From positions 265,120,687 through 265,184,686 of the forward strand of contig NC_069658.1 in NCBI RefSeq assembly GCF_027244095.1: a DNA stretch of 64,000 nt, in the 5' to 3' direction. The notes beneath the pieces were generated by a model. The model was not told the origin of the DNA, ran no database searches, and was given only the letters and a program-made list of their open reading frames with translations. The DNA comes from Hemicordylus capensis (taxonomy: Eukaryota; Chordata; Lepidosauria; Squamata; Cordylidae). Below are positions 46,101 through 54,602 of the stretch, one piece after another. The position numbers and the translations under genes were made by a program. How positions within the stretch are numbered: position 1 is the stretch's first letter; every line of letters starts with the position of its first letter.

Positions 46101-48275
46101 GAAACTAGTCGTGTGTGATAGGTTGCCTTTTATCACATAGACTCCAAGGCAGTTTGGCTCCAGACCTTCCACACTAAACCAGCGCTGAGTGCTCTAGAGC
46201 TCCCTGCCACAAATGAAAATTTTGTCAGCACTTGGAAAGGAGGCAGTGAGCACTAATGGTCAATTGCCTACAGAGCTTTATTTGGAGCATGGTGGGCACT
46301 TGGCACTTTTCAGTCACAAGACATTTCCATACAGAGCAGCTTAAAATATAAAAAATTTAAGAGGGATTTGCAGACTTTAAGATAGAAGGGAAGCACTATC
46401 TCTCACAGGAAGGAGCTAAAGATATTTGCTGGAGATGGAATGGACAGATGTACATGTTTATGTTGCTTCTGGGTTTTTGCTGCAGCATAGGGCATGCATG
46501 AAAGGGAATCCATATATCAAGACATCCTGTCAAAATAAGGCTACAGACCTAAACCCAGTTTTTAAATCCCACTGAGTTCCGTGAAACTTGTTCTTGAGCA
46601 AACATGGTTAGGAGCAGGCTGTGAGTTCTCTTCTTTTCTTTTATCAAAATGTCCAAGACATGGTGGAATTATGTGGAATTGGCTCTAGGGCAAACTCTTG
46701 GGTGGAGTGGGGTTAAGGCGGGTGGTGATTCCTCCTTTCTACTCTCCCCAAAAATATTTTTCTTTTTTGTTTGGTTATTCTTAGCCACACTAGTGATTTG
46801 TGATTGGTCCATCTAATATTGCCTGTAGTGACTGGCAGAGCTCTCCAGAGTTTGATGGAAGTCTTCTCAGTCCTACCTACTGATGCCTGGGTTTGAACTG
46901 GGACTTTGTGTGTAGAGAGCAAGTGCTTTACCAGGGAGCTGCAATTCAACCCCACTGAGCCTATGCTGGAGATGATGGGTTTGATATTGCCCAGCAGGAC
47001 TCCAGTACTGCGTTCTTATTCATTCACTGGAATTGTTGTTTGCCCTATCCTAATGCCTTGTGACATAATACAATTTGTTTTTCACTGGAAAAAAATGTTG
47101 GTAGCAGCAATTATTAAGATGGCAAAACACTGAAATAGAGGTTTGCTTTTTGTGTCAAGTTAGTTAAAGAGAGATTGTTGCTAGTTGCAAAAATGGAAAA
47201 ACTGACTGCTGTAATAAAACTCTGGGAATGGACTGGGAATTCTAATATGTTGCTGGTTAGGTGGGCCCTTAAACCTATTATTTTTATTTTCAACATTTGG
47301 AGAAACATATCTTCTCTGTTTTGAAATTTATAATATTAAAATATGTGTTTTTATATATTTGTTTTATAAATAAAAATATTTTAAATACCCAAACTATAAA
47401 TATTATGTGATAAAATATTATCCAATAAGCAACTGTGCAGGTCTTTGCATTAACCAGGTATGCTGCATAAGTTTCTTTTGGCTTTCTTGCAGGAAGAAAA
47501 GAGATACCGAACCACATACCTAACTGCCGAGGAGTCTGAACGGGAAACATTCTCTCTCTTTTCTGCCGCTGTGAGGGAAAGCCATGAGAAAGAGCGAACA
47601 AGAGCAGAGAAAACAAAGAATTGGTCTATTATTGGCTCAGTGTTGGGGGCCATTATTGGGGTCCTCGGCTCCACTTATGTAAACCGAGTTAGGCTGCAGG
47701 AGTTAAAAGCCTTAGTTCTTGAAGCACAAAAGGGACCAATAAGCCTCCAGGAAGCCATCAGGGAACAAGCCTCTACCCATAACTCCCAACAGAGGGATCT
47801 AAGTGACCTCATTGTCAACCTGAGGAACATCCTGCAAGCTGTGACTGTGACATCACAGGAAGTGGAGGAGGAGGCTCTTTCTGCCAAAGGCAGCATGAGC
47901 ACATCACTAAAAATAGACCCTCTCTTAGTTTCTGTTAACGAACAGCTGGGCTACTCTAAACAAATAAACTCATTCCTTGGAAACTTGCAGCAGCAGCTTA
48001 GCAACCTGGAAAAAGGTTTGGAGAAAATGGCCATGGGGGTGCAGACCTTAAAAAGTACTCCTCATCCCATACCTGGGGAAAAAGAATTGCTTAGGCCTTT
48101 GGTGGAGGGGAACAGCCAGGGCTTTGAGGTACAGGACGTAGTTCTAGATCTGTGCAATACAGAAAGGAGGTTGGAAGCACAAATGAAGAGGAACTCAATC
48201 TACAGCACGGCCATCACATGTACTGTATTTGCGATTACGCTTCCTCTCCTCTATGTGCTGCTCAAGGGAAATTAG
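37160..48275 (+). CDS. CCDC51: CCDC51 (MITOK), mitochondrial ATP-sensitive potassium channel subunit
   Basis: In mammals this inner mitochondrial membrane protein is the pore-forming subunit of the mitoKATP channel, working with ABCB8. Coding exons are 37160-37459, 37658-37822 and 47493-48275 (stop TAG), all in frame with GT/AG junctions. The product is 415 residues (human 411). The start is supported by alignment with human (AMQH near residue 10, RTFCSP near residue 32) and by an in-frame stop just upstream. Residues 80-190 are highly conserved ([19 protein letters not shown], then charged helices likely to form a coiled coil). Transmembrane segment 1 is about 199-218 ([18 protein letters not shown]), followed by [18 protein letters not shown]. 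Segment 2 is about 391-412 near the C-terminus, ending in KGN. The N-terminus is basic and Ser-rich, fitting a mitochondrial presequence. The 9.7-kb last intron is filled with transposons. Confidence 0.97.
38250..39223. mobile_element. Long palindromic hAT-like element interrupted by a sister copy
   Basis: The outer element (38250-38256 plus 38738-39223) has GGATGTGCATGGAACC-type termini and large inverted arms (for instance GTACCCGGTGCACATGTGCA facing GTGCACGTGCACCGGGTAC). It is flanked by a perfect 8-bp duplication, GTCACAGG, at 38242-38249 and 39224-39231. A sister copy (38257-38729) inserted into its left end. It lies in CCDC51 intron 3. Confidence 0.8.
38257..38729. mobile_element. Long palindromic hAT-like element, inner copy
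   Basis: Starts TAGGGATGTGCACGGAACC and ends in the exact inverted form of its first 16 bases. The arms carry CTTCCAGATATGACCGGAAG and its near-exact inverted copy. Flanking octamers are GTAGGGAT (38249-38256) and GAAGGGAT (38730-38737), which are part of the terminus of the outer copy. Confidence 0.85.
39723..39850. mobile_element. LINE 3' tail fragment
   Basis: TTACTTATTTATTACATGCATA is split here only by a few substitutions from the TATTTATTTATTACATT-type tails of squamate LINEs, and is followed by CATATCCCATCTTTC and GTTCACAGGCAGTAACC. The assignment is tentative. Confidence 0.45.
39851..40429. other. CCDC51 intron 3, unremarkable part
   Basis: AT-rich. A CTGCTTTGGGAGCC motif near 40093 suggests another LINE 3' tail. 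Nothing coding. Confidence 0.4.
40430..40790 (-). mobile_element. CR1/L2-type LINE, linker between endonuclease and reverse transcriptase
   Basis: On the minus strand the words for [16 protein letters not shown]-like sequence (around 40515-40570) and a KYIRSRR-like stretch (around 40630-40680) match the linker region of squamate CR1/L2-superfamily LINEs. It may belong to a separate copy from the larger LINE to the right. Confidence 0.55.
41130..41525 (-). mobile_element. CR1/L2-type LINE, 3' end fragment
   Basis: Plus-strand words GTGCTGGGTCAGGCCAAGTC, AGGATCCTGTTTCTAACA and, at the right, TTAATTATGCGTTGTGTGAA match the 3' region of the LINE at 41690-45632 but are more diverged. Confidence 0.65.
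42023..42425. mobile_element. Long palindromic hAT-like element, third copy
   Basis: Same family as 38257-38729, with GATGTGCATGGAACTG and CAGTTCTGTGCACATC-like ends and arms meeting near 42200 (TCCAGATATGGCTGGAAGTT facing AGCTTCTGGTCTTATCTGG). The target octamers TTGTTGGT (42015-42022) and TTGTCAGT (42426-42433) lie in the LINE, whose sequence resumes directly after. Confidence 0.85.
43665..45135 (-). mobile_element. Tc1/mariner transposon with 390-bp inverted arms
   Basis: A 1471-bp element from CAGTGGGTATAGGAAAG to the inverted CTTTCCTATACCCACTG. It sits in a TA target duplicated at 43663-43664 and 45136-45137. The left arm (43665-44050) and the right arm (44746-45135) are inverted copies with only about eight differences. 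The left arm contains the natural 3' end of the transposase gene, so the right arm is an inverted duplication of that end. It replaces the normal 5' end and the N-terminus of the transposase. It lies within the LINE. Confidence 0.9.
43885..44871 (-). CDS. Tc1-family transposase, N-terminus replaced
   Basis: An uninterrupted frame of 328 codons. Residues 1-42 are not transposase: they are translated from the inverted arm, antisense to the element's own C-terminal coding end. Residues 43-328 are a good Tc1 transposase. They hold the second helix-turn-helix region ([18 protein letters not shown] to [12 protein letters not shown]), the catalytic Asp141 in WSDETK, Asp232 in HDNDPKHT and Glu267 in PIENLW. 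Exactly 34 residues separate the last two, giving the DD34E signature, and a [11 protein letters not shown] block lies between. Full-length relatives have about 340 residues, so roughly 55 N-terminal residues, including the first DNA-binding helices, are lost. The protein is probably unable to bind its ends normally. The catalytic domain looks intact and the copy looks fairly young. Confidence 0.9.
   Translation of the reverse strand: MSLLGYFSINLAHLDGAIFAHSSIQNCSSLVTLDGRCWWTAILPGSGRPSKLDGRARRKLVREVTKRPMATLKELKDFMAKSGCSVHVTTISRALHRCGLFGRVARRKPLLKKGHIKARLSFARRHLEDSDAKWKKVLWSDETKIELFGLNTKQYTWRKSNAAHHPQHTIPTVKHGGGSILLWGCFSASGTGALVRVEGKMDGAKYCQILEENLLPSARQLRMGRRFTFQHDNDPKHTAKLTTQWLKEKKVNVLMWPSQSPDLNPIENLWRDLKIAVHQHLPSNVTELEQFCMEEWANIAPSRCARLIEKYPNRLKAVIKAKGGSTKY
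45722..45765 (-). mobile_element. Fragment of the GTAAAGTGTGCCGTC SINE
   Basis: AAGTAAAGTGTGCCGTCGAG followed by TCGGTGTC matches the left end of the SINE at 61797-62045. The remainder is missing. Confidence 0.65.
45766..47492 (+). other. CCDC51: Last part of CCDC51 intron 3
   Basis: Mostly unique sequence, AT-rich at 47280-47420 just upstream of the acceptor. A tRNA-type SINE remnant may lie at 46850-46950 (TTTGAACTGGGACTTTGTG). A weak GCAATCCTA-type MITE match lies near 46540-46620. Confidence 0.45.
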
Positions 48276-48308
48276 CCTACCACTGAGTGAAAAATAATGT
48301 GTTAGAGT

Positions 48309-48314
48309 AATAAA
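48309..48314 (+). terminator. CCDC51: CCDC51 polyadenylation signal
   Basis: AATAAA 34 bases downstream of the stop codon, giving an unusually short 3' untranslated region if used. Later alternatives are possible. Confidence 0.6.
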
Positions 48315-48319
48315 ATGGC

Positions 48320-49867
48320 ACCCCCTGAGCATTAATGGCTCCTTCTCATATTACTTTATAAAGGCAATTTTGTGAAATCATGCCAGTGTCTTGGAGATGC
48401 GTGCAAATGTAATGCAGTAAAAATACAAGATATGTGTCTGTCTCTAAGGGATGACCTGTGCACTCCAGAGCTGCTGGAATTTGACCACAGTTCCTGTTTT
48501 GGGGGAAAGATGCATGGTGGTGTACTTCTTGTATTATATTATATCAATGGAAGAAGCAGTTCTAGCAACTAGCACTAGTAAAATCTTACTTTCCGTTCTT
48601 CTGAAGAACAAATGAATGAGAATTTAGACTTATCTGTGAAATTGAAGACTCTGGTCTCATAGTACCATCTAGGAAATGTTAAGAGTGTGTAACTCACGCT
48701 AGGCCCTGCACCTGTCCCAGGCCTCACTCTACAGGGAGTCCAGTTGACCATGCTGGGGTTCAATCTAGCCTCCTTGGGCTTCAATCTGTGTTCCAGCTCA
48801 GCTGTTTCCTCCCATATGAGCAAAGTGCTTTTTAACCCCTCTCCTCCCAGCTTCAGCTCCTATGGAGGCCTTGGCTGAGTTATCCACATTGGCTTAATGC
48901 AAGCCATGACTTGCACAAAGGAAATGGGAGTTAATAGCTGAAATGCACAAGGGGAGAGCTCTATCGAGACACATGAAGAAGAGAGGGTTAAGGGGTGGTT
49001 TGCCTTGGTCTCAAGGTGGAGATGCGGCAGGATCAGGTGGCAGAATGAGCTGTATCACTTCAGAGTTGTGAGTGGGAGATCATATTGTTTAGTATTCTCC
49101 CATGTTTTGTTTCTAAATTTCACTGCAGGTACAAAACTGGCATAGCAGCAGGGAGTGGGCTGCACTAGATTTTTTCTGCCAGGTGTGCTAGAAAATAGTT
49201 CCAGCGTGTTTTTAGGAGGATGAGCATTAAAAAACAAGAAGGAAACGTACGTGTTTGCAATCTGAAGCGGCACAGTGTACTTTACCGCTTTGGTTGCATG
49301 TGTTGACCAGATCTCTCGGGATGAATGCCAGAGGCATATATGTATTAATAATAATAGTTATATATAGGGCCACCCATATACCTGACACTATACAAAGAAT
49401 GAGAAAACAGGTCTCTGGCACATTTTGGCACGAGGGAGGCAACAGAAGAAATAGTAACTGGCCGAAAGTGACTCAGTGAGCTTTGTGACAATTTAAACCT
49501 GGATTAAACAATGGCAACACTCAAAAGACCTTTTCCCCAGGCCCTGTCCATCTAACCTCAGAAGGTGGGGGCACTCTGAGAAGGGCCTCAGGTTACAGTT
49601 TTAATCAGGGATTTTTCAGTCTTTTTAAACAAGTGCACACCTGCTAAATCAAAGCTTCAGCTCAAGTACCCCATCTAAGCAGCCAAGAATCGTGACCCAG
49701 AAGTAAGTCTTGCCAAACTTGGGAAATAAATACAAACTAAATGAAGCTGCCCCAGTGGTCCTAACTTTTTTCATCTCTGTGCGGAATGAGCTTTGTTCTG
49801 GATGACAGTATCAAGGCAGTGTGTGCAGCAGACATAAAAAAACCTTATGAGCGCATGTACGTGTGCT
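48320..49867. other. No recognised gene; CCDC51 3' flank
   Basis: No coding signal. A repeat-like stretch at 49330-49490 (AATAATAATAGTTATATATA, later GAAAGTGACTCAGTGAGCTT) resembles a SINE or LINE tail but is too diverged to assign. Confidence 0.45.
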
Positions 49868-50150
49868 TGTCTTATGGTAGCAAGCATGACTTGGCCCCCT
49901 AACTAAGCAGAGTCTGCCCTGGATGCATTTTAATGGGTGACCACATGTGAGCACTGTAAGATATTCCCCTGAGGGGATGGAGCTGCTCTGAGAAGAGCAG
50001 AAGGTCTCATGTTCTCTCCCTGGCTTCTCCAAGATAGGGCTGAGAGAGATTCCTGCCTGCAACCTTGGAGAAGCTGCTGCCAGTCTGTGTAGACAATACT
50101 GAGCAAGATAGACCAATGGTCTGGCTCAGTATATGGCAACTTCCTATGTT
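49868..50150 (+). mobile_element. Chimeric 5S rRNA/tRNA-headed SINE, copy 2
   Basis: Head words GGTAGCAAGCATGACTTGG, CTAAGCAGAGTCTGCCCTGG and GAGCACTGTAAG match the 5S-like head at 4553. Then AGAAGGTCTCATGTTCTC and CCTGGCTTCTCCAAG form the tRNA-like remnant. The body contains CTTGGAGAAGCTGCTGCCAG and AGACAATACTGAGCAAGATA. It ends with CAACTTCCTATGTTTC. Uninterrupted, so it shows the order 5S head, tRNA part, body, tail clearly. Confidence 0.85.
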
Positions 50151-50784
50151 TCTTAGAGGGAACACCCTGGAATCAGACAATAACCCCAAACGACTCTTGA
50201 CTTCCTTCCTCTTCCTGTCCAATGAAGAATCATGGCCAGAGCTCTACAGCATACCCCTGACCTGACCCCGCCTCTCCATCCTCCTCTCTACCTGACTGGC
50301 CGGCTATTTGCTCAGGCTCAGCCCACCCCTCCCTGACTGACAGCAGGCTGAGTATCAGCCAGCATTTCCCTTGCTGCCAAGCCTGTCAGTCAGGCTGAGG
50401 GGGAGGTGGACTGAGCCTATAGCTAGCCAGTCATGTCAGATGGAGAGGAGGAAGGAGGTATGTTGCCTGGCAGTCTTCCTGCTCCTCTCTTGGAGAGGAA
50501 GTCAATGGGTGGCATTAGGTGGCAGGAGTCTTAGTACTTGTATGCTCCCTACAAGGCTTCAAAGTACGCCTGGTTGAAAATACCTAGTTTGAACAAGTGG
50601 GCAATCATGATAAGCAATCAGGTTCTGTGAGAGTTGTACGTTCCTGAGCATTCACATGTTAAATACTATTTAACTACTATTAATTGTTTGTTATACAACA
50701 CTTGATTTCTATCTTTTCTCTTGGTGTGATTTCTGTACTTTTAAGAGCACTGACAGGCAGACATTCAATGCTGACATTGAGAGA
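50151..50784. other. No recognised gene or repeat
   Basis: Unique-looking. The words CCTGACTGACAGCAGGCTGA and AGCCTGTCAGTCAGGCTGAG near 50328-50399 form a partial inverted pair of unknown origin. Confidence 0.4.
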
Positions 50785-51365
50785 GGCTTGACTGCCTGTC
50801 TGCGGGACAGGGCCTTCTCTGTTGTTGCCCCAGGCTGTGGAATGTTCTCCTGGTGAGTGTCCCCATTCTCTGGTGTCTGTGGCTGCTTTAAAAAAAAATG
50901 AAAACACTTTTATTTGTTCAAGCTTTTACCCCCTAGGGGTTGCCAGTCCATCCTTTCCGACTGCTCCGTTTTGTTTTTATGGCTGTGTTTGATGTATTTA
51001 TGGTTTTAATCTCTCTCTATATATATTGCTAAAGTGTACCCGTCGCTAATCCCATGTGTGGCAGTTCTCACAAGAGTTTACGAACGAGCTGCCGACGGGG
51101 TTGAGGAAAGCGGTGGCGCTAGTGGACAGGCTTGCAGGTGAGGCAGGCAACAAAATGGCAGTGGGGGGGAGAAAACGGTGGTGGCGGGGTGCGGGGAAAC
51201 AAATCGGTGGCCGCAGGCGGACATGGAGCAGGGAGAGAACTAGAGGTGCAGATGCTCTGCGCCTGGCCCAGCTAGTTTATTTTAAAACTGATTTTATGGA
51301 ATTTTATTGTGTTAATTTTTGTAAACTACCTTGGGATAATTTTATGAAAGGCAGTAAATCAATCA
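50785..51365 (+). mobile_element. L2-type LINE 3' end, interrupted by a Helitron
   Basis: The plus-strand frame RDRAFSVVAP near 50808 is the typical ending block of L2 reverse transcriptases, also seen at 59140. It is followed by the 3' tail words TTTTATTGTGTTAATTTTTG and CTACCTTGGGATAATTT. The tail is split at 51009/51276 by a 266-bp Helitron. Confidence 0.75.
51010..51275 (+). mobile_element. Short non-autonomous Helitron (H2)
   Basis: Starts TCTCTCTCTATATATATTGC and ends with an imperfect hairpin (GGTGCAGA/TGC/TCTGCGCC), a short spacer and CTAG at 51272-51275. It lies exactly between A (51009) and T (51276) of an L2 tail that continues on both sides, so the empty site can be inferred with confidence. 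Confidence 0.85.
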
Positions 51366-51545
51366 ATCATAAGAAAAGCCCTGCTGGATCAGGCCCAAGG
51401 CCTATCTAGTCCAGCATCCTGTTTCACACAGAGGCCTACCAGATGCCTCTAGGAAGTCCGCAGGAAAGGGCTGAGAGTATGCCCTCTTTCCTGTTACTCC
51501 CCTGCAACTGGTATTTAAGGCATCTTGCCTGAGGCAATCAATCAA
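51366..51545 (-). mobile_element. CR1/L2-type LINE 3' tail
   Basis: CATAAGAAAAGCCCTGCTGG, AGTCCAGCATCCTGTTTCAC and ACTCCCCTGCAACTGGTAT match 41690-41850, the 3' tail of the large LINE. It joins the L2 tail through an AATCAATCAATCA run. Confidence 0.8.
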
Positions 51546-53619
51546 TCAGTGATGAAGCTTTATCTTCACCCTTGCATCTCCATGGTGGGAAAAACTGCAC
51601 CTGATGAATTTCAACCTGCTATTCAGTTTTCCTCCTTCAGACTGAAAAAAAATCCCTTTGGCCCTTCCTCTCCTTAATTATCCCTTTTCATCTTGCACAA
51701 ACCTTTTTAGCTTCTCTCCCACACTGAAGGGAAGAGAGGTCAGTTTTGGGAACCCCTTGGTCATAACTATGAACAAATTCTGGTACAAAGAACCTATTTA
51801 GAAAGCCAAGGTCACTATTACAAAGCAGTCGGGGCAACAAACATTTTTAAGGTTTGGCTTTATTAGCACGGTGTATAAACCAATTTCCTGAATGCTTCCT
51901 AGAAAGAAATTTGACATCCCCTCAAGTGCTCTAATTATTAATTTAGTTGTGGCTTTCTTTCAAATCTTTGCAACACTTTGGTCTCTGAGGAAACTGGAAA
52001 CAATCACCCATAAAACTTGCCTGAATCAAGCAGTGGGGTAAGTGGGGGGAGTGTTTTTTAGATGTTCTTATTTTGTGTTCCTTACTGAGCTGTTTCTTCA
52101 AGTTAGTAAGGTCATAACAGATTTGTGACTGAGGGCCAGCATTAGCCAAGCCTAAAGAAAGCCCTCTTGTTAGTGTTTAGCTCTTCAAAGGGTCGCACCC
52201 TGGCTCTGTGCAGGGGCCTTGTTCTGTTCTTCCAACAAAACTGAGGGCCCCAAAAGAATCCCCATCAAGTGGAGGAAGAAGGCTGCGGATTGGCCACTTG
52301 TTTATTGCAATGGCTGTCCAAAGGGCTATAGAAATGTTGAAAGCACTCTCCAGTTCCCAGGTGCCTGTAATGAGGGAACTGACTAATTTCCATGTTTAAT
52401 TTGGGAGAGCAAACTAGGGGAGCTTTTTGTGGTTGTTGGAAGGCTGCCTGGAAGATATTCAGCCATCCCCCTATTTATTTACCTCCTGATAGAAACCAAT
52501 CTTCCTGAGCTGGCCAGAATGATTTCTTTCCAAGATTCCCCACCACCAGCAGCTCACATTCATCTTGTGAACCAGCAGGGGGAGAGTGAATTGCTAGCAT
52601 AAAACTGGTGCTTCATTTCTGAAATTAGAGTGCTGAGGCTTAGAACACTTCTCTCCCCCCGCCCCGCGCAGGGTTCCTATGCCTTTATTAGCAGAGTAGC
52701 AAGCAGACGTTCAGCAGGTGAAGCTTCTCCTAGTGTACAGTTGGCATGAGGAAAGAAGTTTAACCTCGTGAATGTTGTATGTCAAACTGTTAAAAGGATA
52801 GGAGATCTTCGGGGGTGGGTGGGGGCAGAATGTGGCAATTCTAAACTAGTGCTTCCTGTCTATAAATCACAACATTTGACTTAGAAGAGAAAGGTGCAAC
52901 TTTTTCACCTACTAGAAACTCTGGGACTTTAAAGATGTATGACAGAAATTCCATGGGTGAAGCTTTTGTTCATTATTCACCCCATGCTAGGAAAAGATGT
53001 ACTAGTGGAATCTTTGACTGGCAGGCAGTTGTTAGAGGGACAGAGCCTCTGTCAGGGGGAAAAAATATTTGCAAACCGAATTTAAGCTAATTCGAGTTGT
53101 ATGGAAGCTGACTATAGTGATAAGAGGGAGTAATAGGAGGGAGGGCATTCCAAGGCGCCAACTCCCCACCTGCATTCTGAAGTGGTACAGTTCTATGAGG
53201 GCAATAATGTACTTTTTCTGATCTCCTACACTGGCTCTTTGGTTGTGTGAATGTGAACAAAGGCAAGCAGTGTTTGTTTTAATGGTAACCCAACATGTAG
53301 AAATATATATAGGAGTAAACTTTCTTCCTCCTCGCCACTCACAGCCCTTATCTGTCTACATATGAGAACTTTTTCACTTGCCACATGTCTCCACATTAGA
53401 CAAATTTTCTGCTAAAATGGGAGCTGAAACATTGTTGCCTGGTTGGACAAGACTGAAAACAGTTTTCTGAGGAAATGGGTTGTGGGGACACCTGCATTCT
53501 AGCATTCTGGGACTGACATGGCTTTCCATACAAGCGCGCACACACACACCCTTAACTTGTTAAAGGTGCCCTATACTCTCCCCCACCCTTGGGGAAGGGG
53601 AGTGTGCAACAGCAACTAA
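51546..53619. other. No recognised gene or repeat
   Basis: Unique-looking sequence. By comparison with mammalian gene order, regulatory or 5' non-coding sequence of PLXNB1 could lie here, but nothing in the sequence proves it. Confidence 0.4.
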
Positions 53620-53621
53620 TA

Positions 53622-53757
53622 CCCTGTTTCCCTGAAAGTAAGACCTACCCCGAAAGTAAGACCTAGCAGTAATTTCTGATGTACCGCTAATTGCCCTAGT
53701 GCATTTCTGGGGGCTAAAATTAATAAAAGACACTGTCTTATTTTCGGGGAAACACGG
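53622..53757. mobile_element. Mariner-type MITE (CCCTGTTTCCC termini)
   Basis: A 136-bp element with inverted ends CCCTGTTTCCCTGAAAGTAA and the matching TTATTTTCGGGGAAACACGG. It is flanked by TA on both sides (53620-53621 and 53758-53759). An AGTAAGACCTA phrase is tandemly repeated near the left end. Confidence 0.85.
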
Positions 53758-54113
53758 TACTAAAATATGTTACCCAAAATACTGATTTGATTAGAACACC
53801 ACCTTTCTTGCTTTGGTGCTATATGTAACTTTTCTAGTGGGCATACTGAGCTTTGAAATGGACAAATTGTATATATGTATACTAATATATATTTTAGAGG
53901 TATAGATTTGTGATATCTAAGCGTACCTATATTTCTAGGTGCAGGTGAATACATATTTTGAAGCTTCCAACATTATTTAGCAGGGTGTCCCAGCATCAAG
54001 CTTCAAAGTGTGGCAGACAAGAAGTAGCGAAAACAAACCAAATTTATCTGCTTGCTATCTGTCTCATTATGACAAATTATTATTTTATATAAGGTAAAAC
54101 AAGAGTCTCTTGT
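53758..54113. other. No recognised gene or repeat
   Basis: AT-rich unique sequence. Confidence 0.4.

Positions 54114-54162
<49 letters not shown>
54114..54162. repeat. (TA)n(GA)n microsatellite
   Basis: About eight TA units followed by about 16 GA units. Confidence 0.95.
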
Positions 54163-54165
<3 letters not shown>

Positions 54166-54453
54166 TCAGTCTCTAAAAGGTTAGATGCTAGTGTTCAAGC
54201 TTGATTGAAGGTTTGAAACCATTTTGCTGAAGCCCAGAAGCACTGGGCCTGCTTGGGGGTACCAAGTGGTAAAGGAAAGCCATTCTTGCACATGAGCAGA
54301 GACACAGTTTGCCAGACTACAGATTGTCACATATTTAAGAGCTAAGCCCTTCTATTCAAAACAGTTTCTGGCTGGATCTATACTTGGCTCAAAGTAAACC
54401 TCAGATATGTTTGTAGGTTTTTAACTTGTGTTTCCCCTTTCCTCACATCTAAC

Positions 54454-54594
54454 TAGGGTTGCCAGCTTTTTATTGGCTTCTGCTCCTGTGCCTCATTTGT
54501 AGATTATTATGCTTCTCTCCATGTTGTGAAAAGTTTCTGCTTTTAAAGACACAGGAGGAGGCCACTTTGTAGTTCTGCTCAGTTGGCAATCCTA
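54454..54594. mobile_element. hAT-like MITE with TAGGGTTGCCAGC termini
   Basis: Ends TAGGGTTGCCAGCT and AGTTGGCAATCCTA form an inverted pair. The flanking 8-bp duplication CATCTAAC (54446-54453 and 54595-54602) is perfect. Termini resemble the element in TMA7 intron 1 (34547-34748). Confidence 0.85.
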
Positions 54595-54602
54595 CATCTA
54601 AC

